A DNA stretch of 62,744 bases from Legionellales bacterium (GCA_018664045.1 JABJPE010000065.1:1-62744), one strand, 5' to 3'; shown: positions 28,514-37,950, counted from the stretch's first letter. Numbers and translations are program-made. Notes: generated by a model from the letters alone, not told the origin.

Positions 28514-30949
28514 ATGAACATGAGTTTTAATGAATCATATCAGCCTCAACATATAGAAGAAGTTAGCCAAAAATACTGGCAATCACAGCAAACATTTACA
28601 AGTGATGAAAATAGTAATAAAGAAAACTATTATTGCTTATCAATGCTCCCCTATCCGAGTGGAGAGCTGCATATGGGACATGTGAGAAATTACACTATAG
28701 GAGATATAATTTCAAAATATCAAATGCTTCAAGGTAAAAATGTACTGCAACCTATGGGCTGGGACGCATTTGGTTTACCAGCTGAAAATGCAGCAATAAA
28801 AAATAACATCCACCCAAATATCTGGATCAAACAAAATATTTCGAATATGAAATCGCAGCTAATACGACTTGGCTATGGCATAGATTGGTCTCGAGAAATT
28901 ACAACCTCTGAACCTGAATATTATCGTTGGGAACAATGGCTATTTCTAAAGATGTATGAAAAAGGTTTGGTTTATAGGAAAAAATCCCTAGTTAACTGGG
29001 ACCCTGTAGATAATACAGTATTAGCAAACGAACAAGTAATTGATGGCAAAGGCTGGCGTAGTGGGGCTGCAGTTGAACGCAAGGAAATATATGGCTGGTT
29101 TATAAAAACAACTGCATACCAAGATGAGCTGCTAACTGGACTAGAAACACTTGATGACTGGCCAAATGAAGTTAAAACGATGCAAAAGAATTGGATTGGT
29201 AAATCCATTGGCGCAGAAATAGAATATACCGTCGAAGGACAAGATAATATAAAGGTTTTTACTACCAGGCCTGATACGTTAATGGGCAATACCTATATGG
29301 CAGTAGCTTTCGATCACCCATTAGCTCTTGCAGCATTAGATGCTGACAAAGGATGTAAAGAATTCATCCAAAATAATAGTGTAAAAACAACAGCAGAAGC
29401 TGACCTAGCCACCATGGAAAAACTAGGATACCAACTTCCATATACAGCTATCCACCCCATATCAGGAGCAAAACTACCAATCTGGGTTGCTAACTTTGTC
29501 CTAAGTGGATATGGCACTGGTGCAGTTATGGCTGTTCCTGCACATGATAGCCGGGATTTTGAATTTGCAACTAAATATAAACTACCTATTGTCAATGTTA
29601 TTAAAAATATAAACGAATCTAGTGGCGGCCCCTCAGAAGCCTATACTGGAGATGGTGATATAATTAACTCAGGAGAGTTTGACGGTTTAAGTAGTGCTGA
29701 TGCACAAGCGGCAATAATAAAGTGGCTAGAGACAAATAGCAAGGGCAGTAAAAAAACTCAATACAGGCTTAATGATTGGGGAGTATCGAGGCAACGCTAT
29801 TGGGGATGCCCTATACCTATTATTTACTGTAATGATTGTGGGACAGTACCTGAATCTGAACAAAACCTGCCTGTAAAACTACCGACTGATTTAGCTGTAA
29901 CCCCAGCTGGATCAGCATTAGCACAGTCAGATAAATTTTTAAATACCAAGTGCCCTAAATGCAGTAAACCTGCACAACGAGATCCAGATACTTTTGATAC
30001 ATTTGTCGACTCATCCTGGTATTTCTTGCGCTATATCTCTAGTGATCAAAATAATAGTATACTTGATGGTAGAGCTAAATCATGGAGTCCAATCAACCAG
30101 TATATAGGTGGAATTGAGCATGCTATACTGCACTTGTTATATGCACGATTCATGCATAAAGTTATTCGCGACTTTGGCTTTGTAGATAGTGATGAGCCAT
30201 TTACGAAGCTATTAACCCAAGGAATGGTGCTAAAAGATGGTGCTAAAATGTCTAAATCAAAAGGAAATATAGTTCCACCAATGCCTCTTATAAATAAGTA
30301 TGGTGCTGATACGGTACGCCTATTTATAACTTTTGCCTCGCCACCTGAGCAAAGTCTAGAGTGGTCAGATGATGGGGTGGAAGGTGCGTATAAATTTCTA
30401 AAACGATTATGGTCATTTTGCATAACACATAAAAATAAAATAACAATAGATAATGAGCCATCCAAAAACCATAATGATGATGTTATTGATATAAATAATA
30501 TTATTAAGCAAGCCCAGTATGATTATTCACGCCAGCAATTCAATACTATAGTGGCAGCTTCAATGAAGATATTTAATATAATCACAAAACTTGAACAAAA
30601 AAATGACTTTGAATCTATAAGTTATTCTATTTACAATTTAATAATCATCTTGGCGCCTATATGCCCTCATATAACACATGTGCTCTGGAGAGAACTTAAT
30701 TTTGGTGACAATGTATTAAATGCTAAATGGTTACAACTATCAGAGCAAGACCTAAGAAGTTCAAATATAAATATAGTAGTGCAAATTAATGGTAAAAAAT
30801 TACTCCAACTGTCACTACCACAAAACGTTAGTGCAGAAGAAGTTGAAAAGATAGTAATCTCAGATGAAAAGGTGAAGAATCGAATAGGTGAAAATTCAGT
30901 TAAAAAATTTATTTATGTTCCCAAACGCTTGGCAAATGTGGTGATTTAA
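28514..30949 (+). CDS. leuS: Leucyl-tRNA synthetase
   Basis: Class Ia synthetase charging tRNA-Leu. It is 811 residues (860 in E. coli). The ATP-binding signature is PYPSGELHMGHVRNYTIGD near residues 46-64 and the KMSKS loop is GAKMSKSKGN. The CP1 editing domain lies between (TTRPDTLMGNTYMAVA, GYGTGAVMAVPAHDSRDFEF), and a zinc ribbon is visible (CGTVP.., CPKCSKP). The shortening is mostly in the C-terminal anticodon region. A second ATG two codons in is an equally good start; neither has a clear SD. Confidence 0.98.
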   Translation: MNMSFNESYQPQHIEEVSQKYWQSQQTFTSDENSNKENYYCLSMLPYPSGELHMGHVRNYTIGDIISKYQMLQGKNVLQPMGWDAFGLPAENAAIKNNIHPNIWIKQNISNMKSQLIRLGYGIDWSREITTSEPEYYRWEQWLFLKMYEKGLVYRKKSLVNWDPVDNTVLANEQVIDGKGWRSGAAVERKEIYGWFIKTTAYQDELLTGLETLDDWPNEVKTMQKNWIGKSIGAEIEYTVEGQDNIKVFTTRPDTLMGNTYMAVAFDHPLALAALDADKGCKEFIQNNSVKTTAEADLATMEKLGYQLPYTAIHPISGAKLPIWVANFVLSGYGTGAVMAVPAHDSRDFEFATKYKLPIVNVIKNINESSGGPSEAYTGDGDIINSGEFDGLSSADAQAAIIKWLETNSKGSKKTQYRLNDWGVSRQRYWGCPIPIIYCNDCGTVPESEQNLPVKLPTDLAVTPAGSALAQSDKFLNTKCPKCSKPAQRDPDTFDTFVDSSWYFLRYISSDQNNSILDGRAKSWSPINQYIGGIEHAILHLLYARFMHKVIRDFGFVDSDEPFTKLLTQGMVLKDGAKMSKSKGNIVPPMPLINKYGADTVRLFITFASPPEQSLEWSDDGVEGAYKFLKRLWSFCITHKNKITIDNEPSKNHNDDVIDINNIIKQAQYDYSRQQFNTIVAASMKIFNIITKLEQKNDFESISYSIYNLIIILAPICPHITHVLWRELNFGDNVLNAKWLQLSEQDLRSSNINIVVQINGKKLLQLSLPQNVSAEEVEKIVISDEKVKNRIGENSVKKFIYVPKRLANVVI

Positions 30950-30952
30950 AAT

Positions 30953-31459
30953 ATGGCACTTAAAAAATTATTAACAATACTAGCAGTAGTACTTCTATCA
31001 GCATGCGAGGGCTACAACAAACTAGCTTATGAATATCCCAAAGCACTACAGCCTATTTATATTGCCCCAGTTGATAACTATAATGGAGCTTTAATTGTAA
31101 CAGAATTAAAACAAAAACTTATAGGCTATGACATAGATATAACCGACAATATTAAATCTGCAAAAACATTGGTTAACCTAAGTGATGTAAATAAGAGAAC
31201 TTATAAAGAGGTCAAAAACAACTTGGCAGATAATAGCTCTATTTTCTACAAGGGAAGCTATAATGCGACCATCTCAATAAAACATCCTAAAATTAAAAAT
31301 AATATACATCAAAAAATTACCACAATTACCCCAATAATTGAATTAGAAAATCAAAATATATTCTCTAGTGCGGATACAGAACAGATTTTTAATGAACTCA
31401 AAAATGACTTGATTAATATTATATTGAGAAAGATATTATTTAGTAATAATAAAGTCTAG
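30953..31459 (+). CDS. lptE: LPS-assembly lipoprotein LptE
   Basis: Outer-membrane lipoprotein that plugs the LptD barrel and helps insert lipopolysaccharide. It has a lipoprotein signal peptide with lipobox LLSAC, giving the acylated Cys at position 18. The mature part is 150 residues with the LptE pattern of weakly conserved strands and a final amphipathic helix (IFNELKNDLINIILRKILF). Conservation is low; position 3 bases after leuS is the main support. In E. coli holA and nadD follow, but here the gene meets convergent mutL at a shared CTAG. Confidence 0.88.
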   Translation: MALKKLLTILAVVLLSACEGYNKLAYEYPKALQPIYIAPVDNYNGALIVTELKQKLIGYDIDITDNIKSAKTLVNLSDVNKRTYKEVKNNLADNSSIFYKGSYNATISIKHPKIKNNIHQKITTITPIIELENQNIFSSADTEQIFNELKNDLINIILRKILFSNNKV

Positions 31460-33285
31460 GTTCCCCTTCGGAAAAAACCATCTAGCTGGCTTATTGTTAA
31501 TTGCTTACACGTCGGACGCCCATGGTTACACTGCTCATAAGATTTAGTTTTTTCCATAGTTCGTAAAAGGCCATTCATCTGCTCGCGTGTTAAATAATCA
31601 TTTGCTCTAACTGCACTATGACATGCCATGGTAGATATAATTTCATTGGTAGCCAATTTAGCACAATCATGAGTATTATGTTTAATAATTTCAGCTGTAA
31701 TGTCGGTAAATAACTGTGTTATATTCGTATTTCTCAGCAATACTGGTACTTTATTTATAACTACCCCGCCCTCTCTTAAATCAAAGGAAAAACCTAGCTT
31801 TTGATATGTGCTTTTAAATTCATCAATAGTTTCTAATTCAAGGCTATTTAATGAAGTTTTAATGGGGACTAGTAGAATTTGTGAAATAACATTTTTTTGT
31901 TCATACGCTTGTTTCATTTGTTCATAAATAACCCTTTCATGCGCGGCATGCATATCGATAAGCATTAGGCCATGCTTGTTTTCTGCCAGAATAAATAATC
32001 CTGATAATTGCGCTAATGCATAGCCTAGGGGCGGCTCAATTGTTGTGGGTAAGCTTTTCTGCGTACTAAGTAAAGTCCCCTGCATATCAGCTTTAATTTG
32101 CTGCTCTTGTTTTATGTCAGAGGCTATATATGCATGCTGCTTATCACTAAGGCTCGGCATGCTCTTAGTATCTATTTGTGCTATACCAGCATTTGCCTCC
32201 CATCTATTCTCAGAAACAAATATAGCTGAGCTATTTGATTTAATAGGCCCTGTATCTGCAATAATAGAACCACTATACTCTGCATCTATAGGCATTACTA
32301 AAACTTTTTTTATTGCACGATAAACAAATTGTGCAACTGATCTAGAGTCTGTAAACCTTATTTCTTCTTTGCTAGGATGCACATTTACATCAATAACACT
32401 GGGGTCTAAATCTAAGTATAAAACATAACTAGGGTGGCGCCCACTCTGCATCATGTCACTATATGCTCTCCTTATAGCATGACTAACTGCTTTATCCTTC
32501 ACAGCTCGGCCATTTACAAAAAAGTACTGCATATCTGCCTGACCTCTAGAAAAATATGGTTTGCTCACCCAGCCAGAAATTTTTAATCCGTTAGTTTCTT
32601 CATTAATTAGATGAAGGTTTTGTGCCAACTCATCACCTAATAACATTGCAATTCTATCGAGGTGATTCCCCTCTGTTAGCGCTTCTAATAAACGAACCTG
32701 CTTACCATTATTAGTTACTTTAAAACTTACACCAAAGTTAGATAGCGCTATCTTCTTTATAACATCATCGAGATAGTTATACTCAGTTCTATCAGCTCTT
32801 AAAAACCTGCGCCTTGCGGGAACATTAAAGAATAAATCCTTCACTGTAATTATAGTCCCCACAGAACAAGAGCTTGGAATTATTTCAACACTATTGCTAG
32901 AGTCAAATAACTCTATCTTTGCTCCTATCTCTGCATCCTCATGCCTAGATTCTATTGAAAATCTTGATACTGCAGCTATGCTAGATAGCGCCTCACCACG
33001 AAAACCAAAAGACACAATATTTTCTAGGTCATTAATAGACCTTATCTTACTAGTAGCGTGCCGCTCTATTGCTAATGGCAATTCATCTTTATCAATACCC
33101 GAGCCATTATCTTTAATCTTAATTTGACCAACACCACCATTTTCTATAACTATTTCAATAGCATCAGCCCCTGCATCTATTGAATTCTCTAAGCATTCTT
33201 TTAAAATTGAAGCAGGCCTCTGTACTACCTCTCCAGCAGCAACATGCCTAATTAAACTTTCGTCTAGCTTTGTTATTTTTGTCAT
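31456..33285 (-). CDS. mutL: DNA mismatch repair protein MutL
   Basis: GHKL ATPase that couples mismatch recognition by MutS to strand removal. It is 609 residues. N-terminal ATPase motifs are ENSIDAGAD, IKDNGSGID and GFRGEALSSIAAVS. The C-terminal domain carries D444-M-H-A-A-H-E-R-V-I-Y-E455, which fits the D-x-H-A-x2-E-x4-E endonuclease motif of MutL proteins from bacteria without MutH, along with a C-terminal CNHGRPTC zinc-site motif. This implies strand incision by MutL itself. It begins 2 bases after amiB, a standard gammaproteobacterial pairing. Confidence 0.97.
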   Translation of the reverse strand: MTKITKLDESLIRHVAAGEVVQRPASILKECLENSIDAGADAIEIVIENGGVGQIKIKDNGSGIDKDELPLAIERHATSKIRSINDLENIVSFGFRGEALSSIAAVSRFSIESRHEDAEIGAKIELFDSSNSVEIIPSSCSVGTIITVKDLFFNVPARRRFLRADRTEYNYLDDVIKKIALSNFGVSFKVTNNGKQVRLLEALTEGNHLDRIAMLLGDELAQNLHLINEETNGLKISGWVSKPYFSRGQADMQYFFVNGRAVKDKAVSHAIRRAYSDMMQSGRHPSYVLYLDLDPSVIDVNVHPSKEEIRFTDSRSVAQFVYRAIKKVLVMPIDAEYSGSIIADTGPIKSNSSAIFVSENRWEANAGIAQIDTKSMPSLSDKQHAYIASDIKQEQQIKADMQGTLLSTQKSLPTTIEPPLGYALAQLSGLFILAENKHGLMLIDMHAAHERVIYEQMKQAYEQKNVISQILLVPIKTSLNSLELETIDEFKSTYQKLGFSFDLREGGVVINKVPVLLRNTNITQLFTDITAEIIKHNTHDCAKLATNEIISTMACHSAVRANDYLTREQMNGLLRTMEKTKSYEQCNHGRPTCKQLTISQLDGFFRRGT

Positions 33286-33287
33286 AT

Positions 33288-34676
33288 TTATGTTCCTGGT
33301 AATATTATTTTCTGACCAATTGCTAGCCTTTTAGATTTTAATTTATTCAAGTTAACAATATCAGTCACAGTTGTATTATTCCTGCTTGCTATTTTTATTA
33401 GATTATCACCTGAGATTACTTTTATAGTTTTATTATTCATAGCCGCATAGAAATAGCTTCCTTTAATCTTTCTCTCTGTAAAATATTCTATAATTGACTG
33501 CATAAATGATCTAGACAACTGGTCTTGATAATGCGAATTAGTTAATTTAATCGCTTCTTTTTTATTTGATAAAAAACCACTTTCAATTAAAACAGAAGTA
33601 ATTGTTGGTGATTTTAGAACAACAAAAGCAGCTTGCTCTACATGTGAGCTATGTTTTTTTGCTATTGGGGTAACTCTTTTCAAAATCTTCTTTCCTAGAT
33701 TTATACTTTTATGAACTGTAGCTACCTGCTGTAGATCTATCAAAACACTCTCTAATATATATCCATGATGAGAATGATTGTCATCCTCGTGGTACAATGT
33801 GTTCTCCTTGTCTGCCAATATTCGTGCGGCCTCACTAGTTGCACCACTTTCGGATAACGCATATACCGATACTCCCCTAGCATGTGAATTAGGGTGACTA
33901 TCTGCATGAATAGATATAAATAAATCTGCATTTTTTTTCTTAGCAAATTCAGTGCGTTGCCTAAGTCCTAAATACACATCTTTTGTTCGAGTCATATAAG
34001 CTTTTAAACCACTAGTTGCATTAATTTTAGCAACTAGCTTTTTTGCTATTTGCAAACAAATATTTTTTTCTTTAGCTCCATTAACAGCAGTAGCACCCGG
34101 GTCTGTTCCGCCATGGCCTGGGTCAACAACAATAACAATGTCTCTTAACTGTTGCTTTTCTTTTTTTGCAGGAACGATATTACTATTGGTTTTTAGTTGA
34201 TCAATTTTAGCTGCCAACATCTTATCCTTGGCGGCAACATTATGCTTTACATTGGTTTTTAGATCAGAAACGGCTTTATCTTTAGGTAATTCATTAACAT
34301 GCGGGCCTTTCAGACTAGCTTTGGATTTTATACTTAATGTTGCAATATATAATTTATCTTTCTTAATAATACTAGTATTTACAGTTGCTGGTTTTAATAA
34401 ATCATAGACAATTCTTATCTTATTTTTAGCATTAGGATTAACTCTAATATTTTTGATACATTTATTATCAACAAACTTATAGTAATTAGAATTAACACCT
34501 AAATTATGAGCAAAGTCCACAACCATTCTACTTGGATTATCCAATATAAATGCGTTTATATTGGGTTTTTTTTCAAATGAAATAGTAATATTTTTGTCAC
34601 AGTCAGTATCTGCCATGACCTTTGCTATAATAATCAATGATAAAAATAACTTTAGATGTTTAATATAATTGATCAT
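33288..34676 (-). CDS. amiB: N-acetylmuramoyl-L-alanine amidase AmiB (AMIN, Amidase_3, LysM)
   Basis: Zinc amidase that cuts the stem peptide from septal peptidoglycan to let daughter cells separate. It is 462 residues. An N-terminal signal segment (HLKLFLSLIIIAKVMA) is followed by an AMIN domain at about 28-115 (VVDFAHNLGVN.., IRVNPNAKNKIRIVYDL), a Lys-rich linker, and Amidase_3 from about 180 with zinc ligands H188 (VDPGHGGTDPGA), E203 and H257 (SIHADSH) and the catalytic Glu in LIESGFLSN. A C-terminal LysM (GDNLIKIASRNNTTVTDIVNLN) binds glycan. LysM and the mutL neighbour point to AmiB rather than AmiC. Confidence 0.94.
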   Translation of the reverse strand: MINYIKHLKLFLSLIIIAKVMADTDCDKNITISFEKKPNINAFILDNPSRMVVDFAHNLGVNSNYYKFVDNKCIKNIRVNPNAKNKIRIVYDLLKPATVNTSIIKKDKLYIATLSIKSKASLKGPHVNELPKDKAVSDLKTNVKHNVAAKDKMLAAKIDQLKTNSNIVPAKKEKQQLRDIVIVVDPGHGGTDPGATAVNGAKEKNICLQIAKKLVAKINATSGLKAYMTRTKDVYLGLRQRTEFAKKKNADLFISIHADSHPNSHARGVSVYALSESGATSEAARILADKENTLYHEDDNHSHHGYILESVLIDLQQVATVHKSINLGKKILKRVTPIAKKHSSHVEQAAFVVLKSPTITSVLIESGFLSNKKEAIKLTNSHYQDQLSRSFMQSIIEYFTERKIKGSYFYAAMNNKTIKVISGDNLIKIASRNNTTVTDIVNLNKLKSKRLAIGQKIILPGT

Positions 34677-34695
34677 ACTCTACAATAACCGTAAA

Positions 34696-35457
34696 TTATA
34701 AGTTGTTTTTTAACAAAATTTTATTAACATTTTCTAAATCTTCTGCAGTATCAACGCCATGTGGTATTGTTTCACTAGTTATGCTTACATGAATTTTACC
34801 GCCATTCCAAAGTATTCTTAACTGTTCCAGCATTTCATACTTTTCTAAATCGCATTCAATTGTTTTCAAATATTCCTGCAAAAATCCAACTCTATATGCA
34901 TATATCCCAACATGTCTATAGTGAGGAGCGCTCATTAATTTAGGATCACTAGAGAAGTTTTCACGCTCCCATGGTATTGGTGCCCTACTAAAATAAATAG
35001 AATAACCTCTTTTATTTATTACTACTTTTACTATATTTGGATTAAAAACATCATCAATATCTTTAAGCTCTGTTGCTATGGTCGACACCTTGGCACTATC
35101 ATGCACATCTAGTGCATTTGCAACTTGATGTATAGTTGATGGGGGCATTAACGGCTCATCACCTTGCAAATTGACAATGATATCATCGCTTTCATAACCT
35201 AATGCTTCGGCAGCCTCTGCAATTCTTTCAGTGCCTGACATATGGTCAGATGATGTCATGCATACTTGCGCGCCAAAATCACGAGCTACATCAGCAATCT
35301 TATTATTATCTGTAGCGATTACAACATCAACTGCACCACTTTCTACAGCTCTATTATAAACATGCCAAATCATGGGTTTACCAGCTATGTCTAGCAATGG
35401 TTTCCCAGGTAATCTTGTTGATGCATAACGAACAGGAATTATAACTTTAAAACGCAT
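34696..35457 (-). CDS. kdsB: 3-deoxy-manno-octulosonate cytidylyltransferase
   Basis: Activates Kdo as CMP-Kdo for the inner core of lipopolysaccharide. It is 253 residues (248 in E. coli). The nucleotide-binding N-terminus is [33 protein letters not shown] and [14 protein letters not shown] are the other family blocks. It follows the small Trm112-like gene, as in the E. coli ycaR-kdsB pair, and precedes amiB by 19 bases. Together with lptE and yhdP it shows that the cell makes a Kdo-containing LPS. Confidence 0.97.
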   Translation of the reverse strand: MRFKVIIPVRYASTRLPGKPLLDIAGKPMIWHVYNRAVESGAVDVVIATDNNKIADVARDFGAQVCMTSSDHMSGTERIAEAAEALGYESDDIIVNLQGDEPLMPPSTIHQVANALDVHDSAKVSTIATELKDIDDVFNPNIVKVVINKRGYSIYFSRAPIPWERENFSSDPKLMSAPHYRHVGIYAYRVGFLQEYLKTIECDLEKYEMLEQLRILWNGGKIHVSITSETIPHGVDTAEDLENVNKILLKNNL

Positions 35458-35473
35458 ATTTTTTCCTTAACTT

Positions 35474-35632
35474 TCACTCAAAATTTTCTTTGCAAGTCAA
35501 ATTTGGCACATTATCCTCAATTGGGAATTGCAAACTATCGAGCTTACATTCTAACTTATTTATATCTTCTGAGTAAAATAATTTCTCTTTACAATGTGGG
35601 CAAGCTAGGACTTGAAGTAAATTCTTATCCAT
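35474..35632 (-). CDS. ycaR: Trm112-family small zinc protein (YcaR-like)
   Basis: A 52-residue reading frame just upstream of kdsB. It matches the YcaR/Trm112-like pattern: MDKNLLQVLACPHCKEKLF, then LECKLDSLQFPIEDNVPNL. Cys11, Cys14, Cys29 and Cys47 could bind zinc, although usual YcaR proteins keep only the first pair and one more Cys. In E. coli ycaR is likewise directly before kdsB. Its ATG follows the stop of the upstream membrane-protein gene as TAATTATG with no SD, the same junction seen between ppiD and the L,D-transpeptidase. Molecular role unknown; eukaryotic Trm112 activates methyltransferases. Confidence 0.88.
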   Translation of the reverse strand: MDKNLLQVLACPHCKEKLFYSEDINKLECKLDSLQFPIEDNVPNLTCKENFE

Positions 35633-35634
35633 AA

Positions 35635-36936
35635 TTAAATTACCGGAGTTTGTACATTAGGTTTTTCTTTTCTGACGGGATTAATAATATATTGACCATC
35701 GCGAGGTTTCTGCTCTTTTGAACCATCATTTTTTAATAAATTTTCAGATGTCATTGCTGGTTTTAACTGGTCAAAAATAAAGGGGGGATAGTATTCGGAT
35801 ATTATATATCCTAAAGCTAAACTTAACAGCGCATATTCCAATGGAATATTTATAACATTTAGCACAATTAATGATGCAAATAAAACAGTTGACACATATA
35901 GAGTATATTTTATAAATCTAATTTCTACACTCATATTCTCATCTTTAACTGTACTACAAATACCAAAGTATGCAGAAGTATCACGAATAACACTGACAAA
36001 TAGAGCAAGATACTTAGCATTAATATTGTAAGGATTAACAGCTAACTCGCCAACCATAAGTGCTAAAAATATGGATCTTACTCCCGCTATAAATACTAAT
36101 AACATAGCTTCAAAAATATTTTTAGCAGTCAACTCTTCATTTATCTGATTATCGGCATAGTGATTAACACCAAGAACAAACTGTTTGGCCATTCCATATA
36201 ATTGAGAATAACTACACATTAAAAAAAGTAAGAATAAAAACATTTGATTAGCAACAAATGGAATAATATCACCTAAAACTTCAATTAAATAATGTTGGTA
36301 ACTGTTTATTAATTGAGTGAACTCTATTTGAGCAAAAATATAGCTAATGAATATTAGAAACAAAATAATAAATATTTTTTGTCCAGGCTTTTCAAGCTCT
36401 AGAAGTGATGCTGAACTTACATCAAACATTGAAATAACTCTATCATATTGATCTTTTATATAACTAATCGCGTCTGGAATTATAGAACAAAACACCAAAC
36501 TCATGGCTAAGTAATTAGCCGTAAATGAGTTCATACCCATTTCAGTCACAAACAACTTTAAAATTTGAATAAATAATGCGCCATAATAAATATTATACAG
36601 GGCAAATGCAGATAAAACAGATGCAATCAACGCCAATACTTTTAGGGTGTTTGCAGGAGCACTAATATAGTTATAGATTTTATCCCAGCAAATAAATTCT
36701 GAAAAAAAGCTAAATATTTCATCTTTTTCTAAGTAAAACTTTTTATAACCAAAGTACTTAACAATAGTTGTAACTGGAATGCTGATCGAAGATACCGCTA
36801 TAAATATTATGTATCCAAAGTGATGCCAAATAAAAGAACCAATAAACAAATTTTCTACAATACCAAACAACAAGCCAAGCAACATTAACATGCATATTTC
36901 GTACCACTCAAAAGCTGTTTTTTCATTACTAGCCAT
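35635..36936 (-). CDS. Polytopic membrane protein of unknown function
   Basis: A 433-residue protein with roughly ten hydrophobic segments, beginning MASNEKTAFEWYEICMLMLLG and ending in a hydrophilic tail (KPAMTSENLLKNDGSKEQKPRDGQ is its start). I do not recognise a transporter or enzyme family. The frame remains open upstream through tRNA-Pro, so a longer start is an artefact; the ATG chosen lies 22 bases after the tRNA but has no clear SD. It is inserted between tRNA-Pro and ycaR-kdsB, and its stop is coupled to ycaR. The tRNA neighbour makes acquisition at a tRNA site possible, but no attachment repeat is seen. Confidence 0.75.
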   Translation of the reverse strand: MASNEKTAFEWYEICMLMLLGLLFGIVENLFIGSFIWHHFGYIIFIAVSSISIPVTTIVKYFGYKKFYLEKDEIFSFFSEFICWDKIYNYISAPANTLKVLALIASVLSAFALYNIYYGALFIQILKLFVTEMGMNSFTANYLAMSLVFCSIIPDAISYIKDQYDRVISMFDVSSASLLELEKPGQKIFIILFLIFISYIFAQIEFTQLINSYQHYLIEVLGDIIPFVANQMFLFLLFLMCSYSQLYGMAKQFVLGVNHYADNQINEELTAKNIFEAMLLVFIAGVRSIFLALMVGELAVNPYNINAKYLALFVSVIRDTSAYFGICSTVKDENMSVEIRFIKYTLYVSTVLFASLIVLNVINIPLEYALLSLALGYIISEYYPPFIFDQLKPAMTSENLLKNDGSKEQKPRDGQYIINPVRKEKPNVQTPVI

Positions 36937-36957
36937 ATAAAACCATATCAATATTCT

Positions 36958-37031
36958 TCGGGACGGCCGGATTTGAACCGACGACCTCTTGCGCCCCATG
37001 CAAGCACGCTACCAGTCTGCGCCACGCCCCG
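36958..37031 (-). tRNA. tRNA-Pro (anticodon GGG), CCA not encoded
   Basis: Cloverleaf on the minus strand: acceptor CGGGGCG with CGTCCCG (one G-T pair), D-arm TGGCGCAGACTGGTAGCGTG, anticodon loop ATGGGGC giving GGG, and T-arm GTCGGTTCAAATCCGGC. Discriminator A is followed by AGA, so the 3' CCA must be added by tRNA nucleotidyltransferase. The other three tRNAs in the window encode CCA. It follows ihfA and the MerR-type gene, the order known from Pseudomonas-like genomes. Confidence 0.94.
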
Positions 37032-37042
37032 TTATGTATATA

Positions 37043-37450
37043 TTAATCCTCTAATAACGTGCGGTCAATATTTTCTAGGTCATTTATTACATTAAGTATA
37101 TTAGCTTTAGTCTTATCAAATTTAACAGTTGAGTCTGAAGAATTTTTATTAGAAAAATATTTTTTAGCTCCTTCTACAGTGTAGCGATTAAAATGAACTA
37201 AATTATAGATATTTCTTATAGTTACAACGTCATTATGCCTGTAATAGCGTCGCTCTTTTCGACGAATAGGAGCCAAGTTTTTAAACTGGCTTTCCCAATA
37301 CCTAAGAACATGGGGTTTTACGTTATTACAAAGCGTAGAAACTTCGCCAATAGAATAATAACGCTCTTCTTTTACGTCAATACCTGACAACCACTCGTCA
37401 GTTATTTGCTGTTTCTGTACTTTGTTCTTGATTGTGATTTCTTCCGTCAT
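37043..37450 (-). CDS. MerR-family transcriptional regulator
   Basis: A 135-residue protein with an N-terminal winged-helix MerR domain ([26 protein letters not shown], then [33 protein letters not shown]). No metal-binding cysteines are arranged as in MerR, CueR or SoxR. It belongs to the small regulators found right after ihfA in many gammaproteobacteria, whose targets are unknown. Its start lies 53 bases inside ihfA, so the two are coupled; tRNA-Pro follows 11 bases after the stop. Confidence 0.92.
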   Translation of the reverse strand: MTEEITIKNKVQKQQITDEWLSGIDVKEERYYSIGEVSTLCNNVKPHVLRYWESQFKNLAPIRRKERRYYRHNDVVTIRNIYNLVHFNRYTVEGAKKYFSNKNSSDSTVKFDKTKANILNVINDLENIDRTLLED

Positions 37451-37736
37451 AGCTCTCTATCCTTGCTTTCAGTTTATTTCCCGCTCGGAAAGTAACAACT
37501 CGACGTTTAGAAATTGGAGTTGCCTCACCGGTCCTTGGGTTCCTTCCAGGGCGTTCTGCTTTGTCAATTAAGTCAAAGTTTCCAAACCCAGAAATTTTTA
37601 CAATTTCGCCATTACCTAATGTATCAATTATTGTTGCAAACGTAATCTCGACAAGCTTTTCAGAATCAACTTTGCTAAATCCAGTTGTAGTACAAATTGA
37701 CTCTGCTATTTTTTGTTTAGTTAATGTTTCTGACAT
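37398..37736 (-). CDS. ihfA: Integration host factor subunit alpha
   Basis: Sequence-specific DNA-bending protein that pairs with IhfB. The HU-fold body has the alpha-subunit signature [49 protein letters not shown], including the intercalating proline in GRNPRTG. From the second of two adjacent ATGs it is 112 residues, about a dozen longer than E. coli IhfA because of a polar C-terminal tail ([16 protein letters not shown]) that overlaps the MerR-type gene. GAGGGG sits too close to the first ATG, so the second is preferred. It follows pheT after a 214-base gap that likely holds its own promoter. Confidence 0.95.
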   Translation of the reverse strand: MSETLTKQKIAESICTTTGFSKVDSEKLVEITFATIIDTLGNGEIVKISGFGNFDLIDKAERPGRNPRTGEATPISKRRVVTFRAGNKLKARIESYDGRNHNQEQSTETANN

Positions 37737-37950
37737 CATCCCCTCACATATATTAAGTTTTAGATTGCGTATGTTATCCTTAACATAATTATCGTTGCAT
37801 CATGAATCGTAGTAGTATGATGTTTAAAAATAAGTTTAATTGCAAGACTTTTTTTGTTTTTTTTGCTTTTTAAACTCATCTTATATAATAAGTTTAATTA
37901 AAGTAATAAATTGCTATATTTTAGTCTGTTAAAAAAAAGAATCTAATTAA

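Noticed and set aside
36937..36999. Upstream extension of the orphan membrane protein
   Set aside because: It reads through tRNA-Pro and gives an Arg/Ser-rich leader derived from tRNA sequence.
37900..37950. Possible terminator after pheT (poly-T run)
   Set aside because: The only upstream stems are four to six base pairs, partly AT-only, so they are not convincing.
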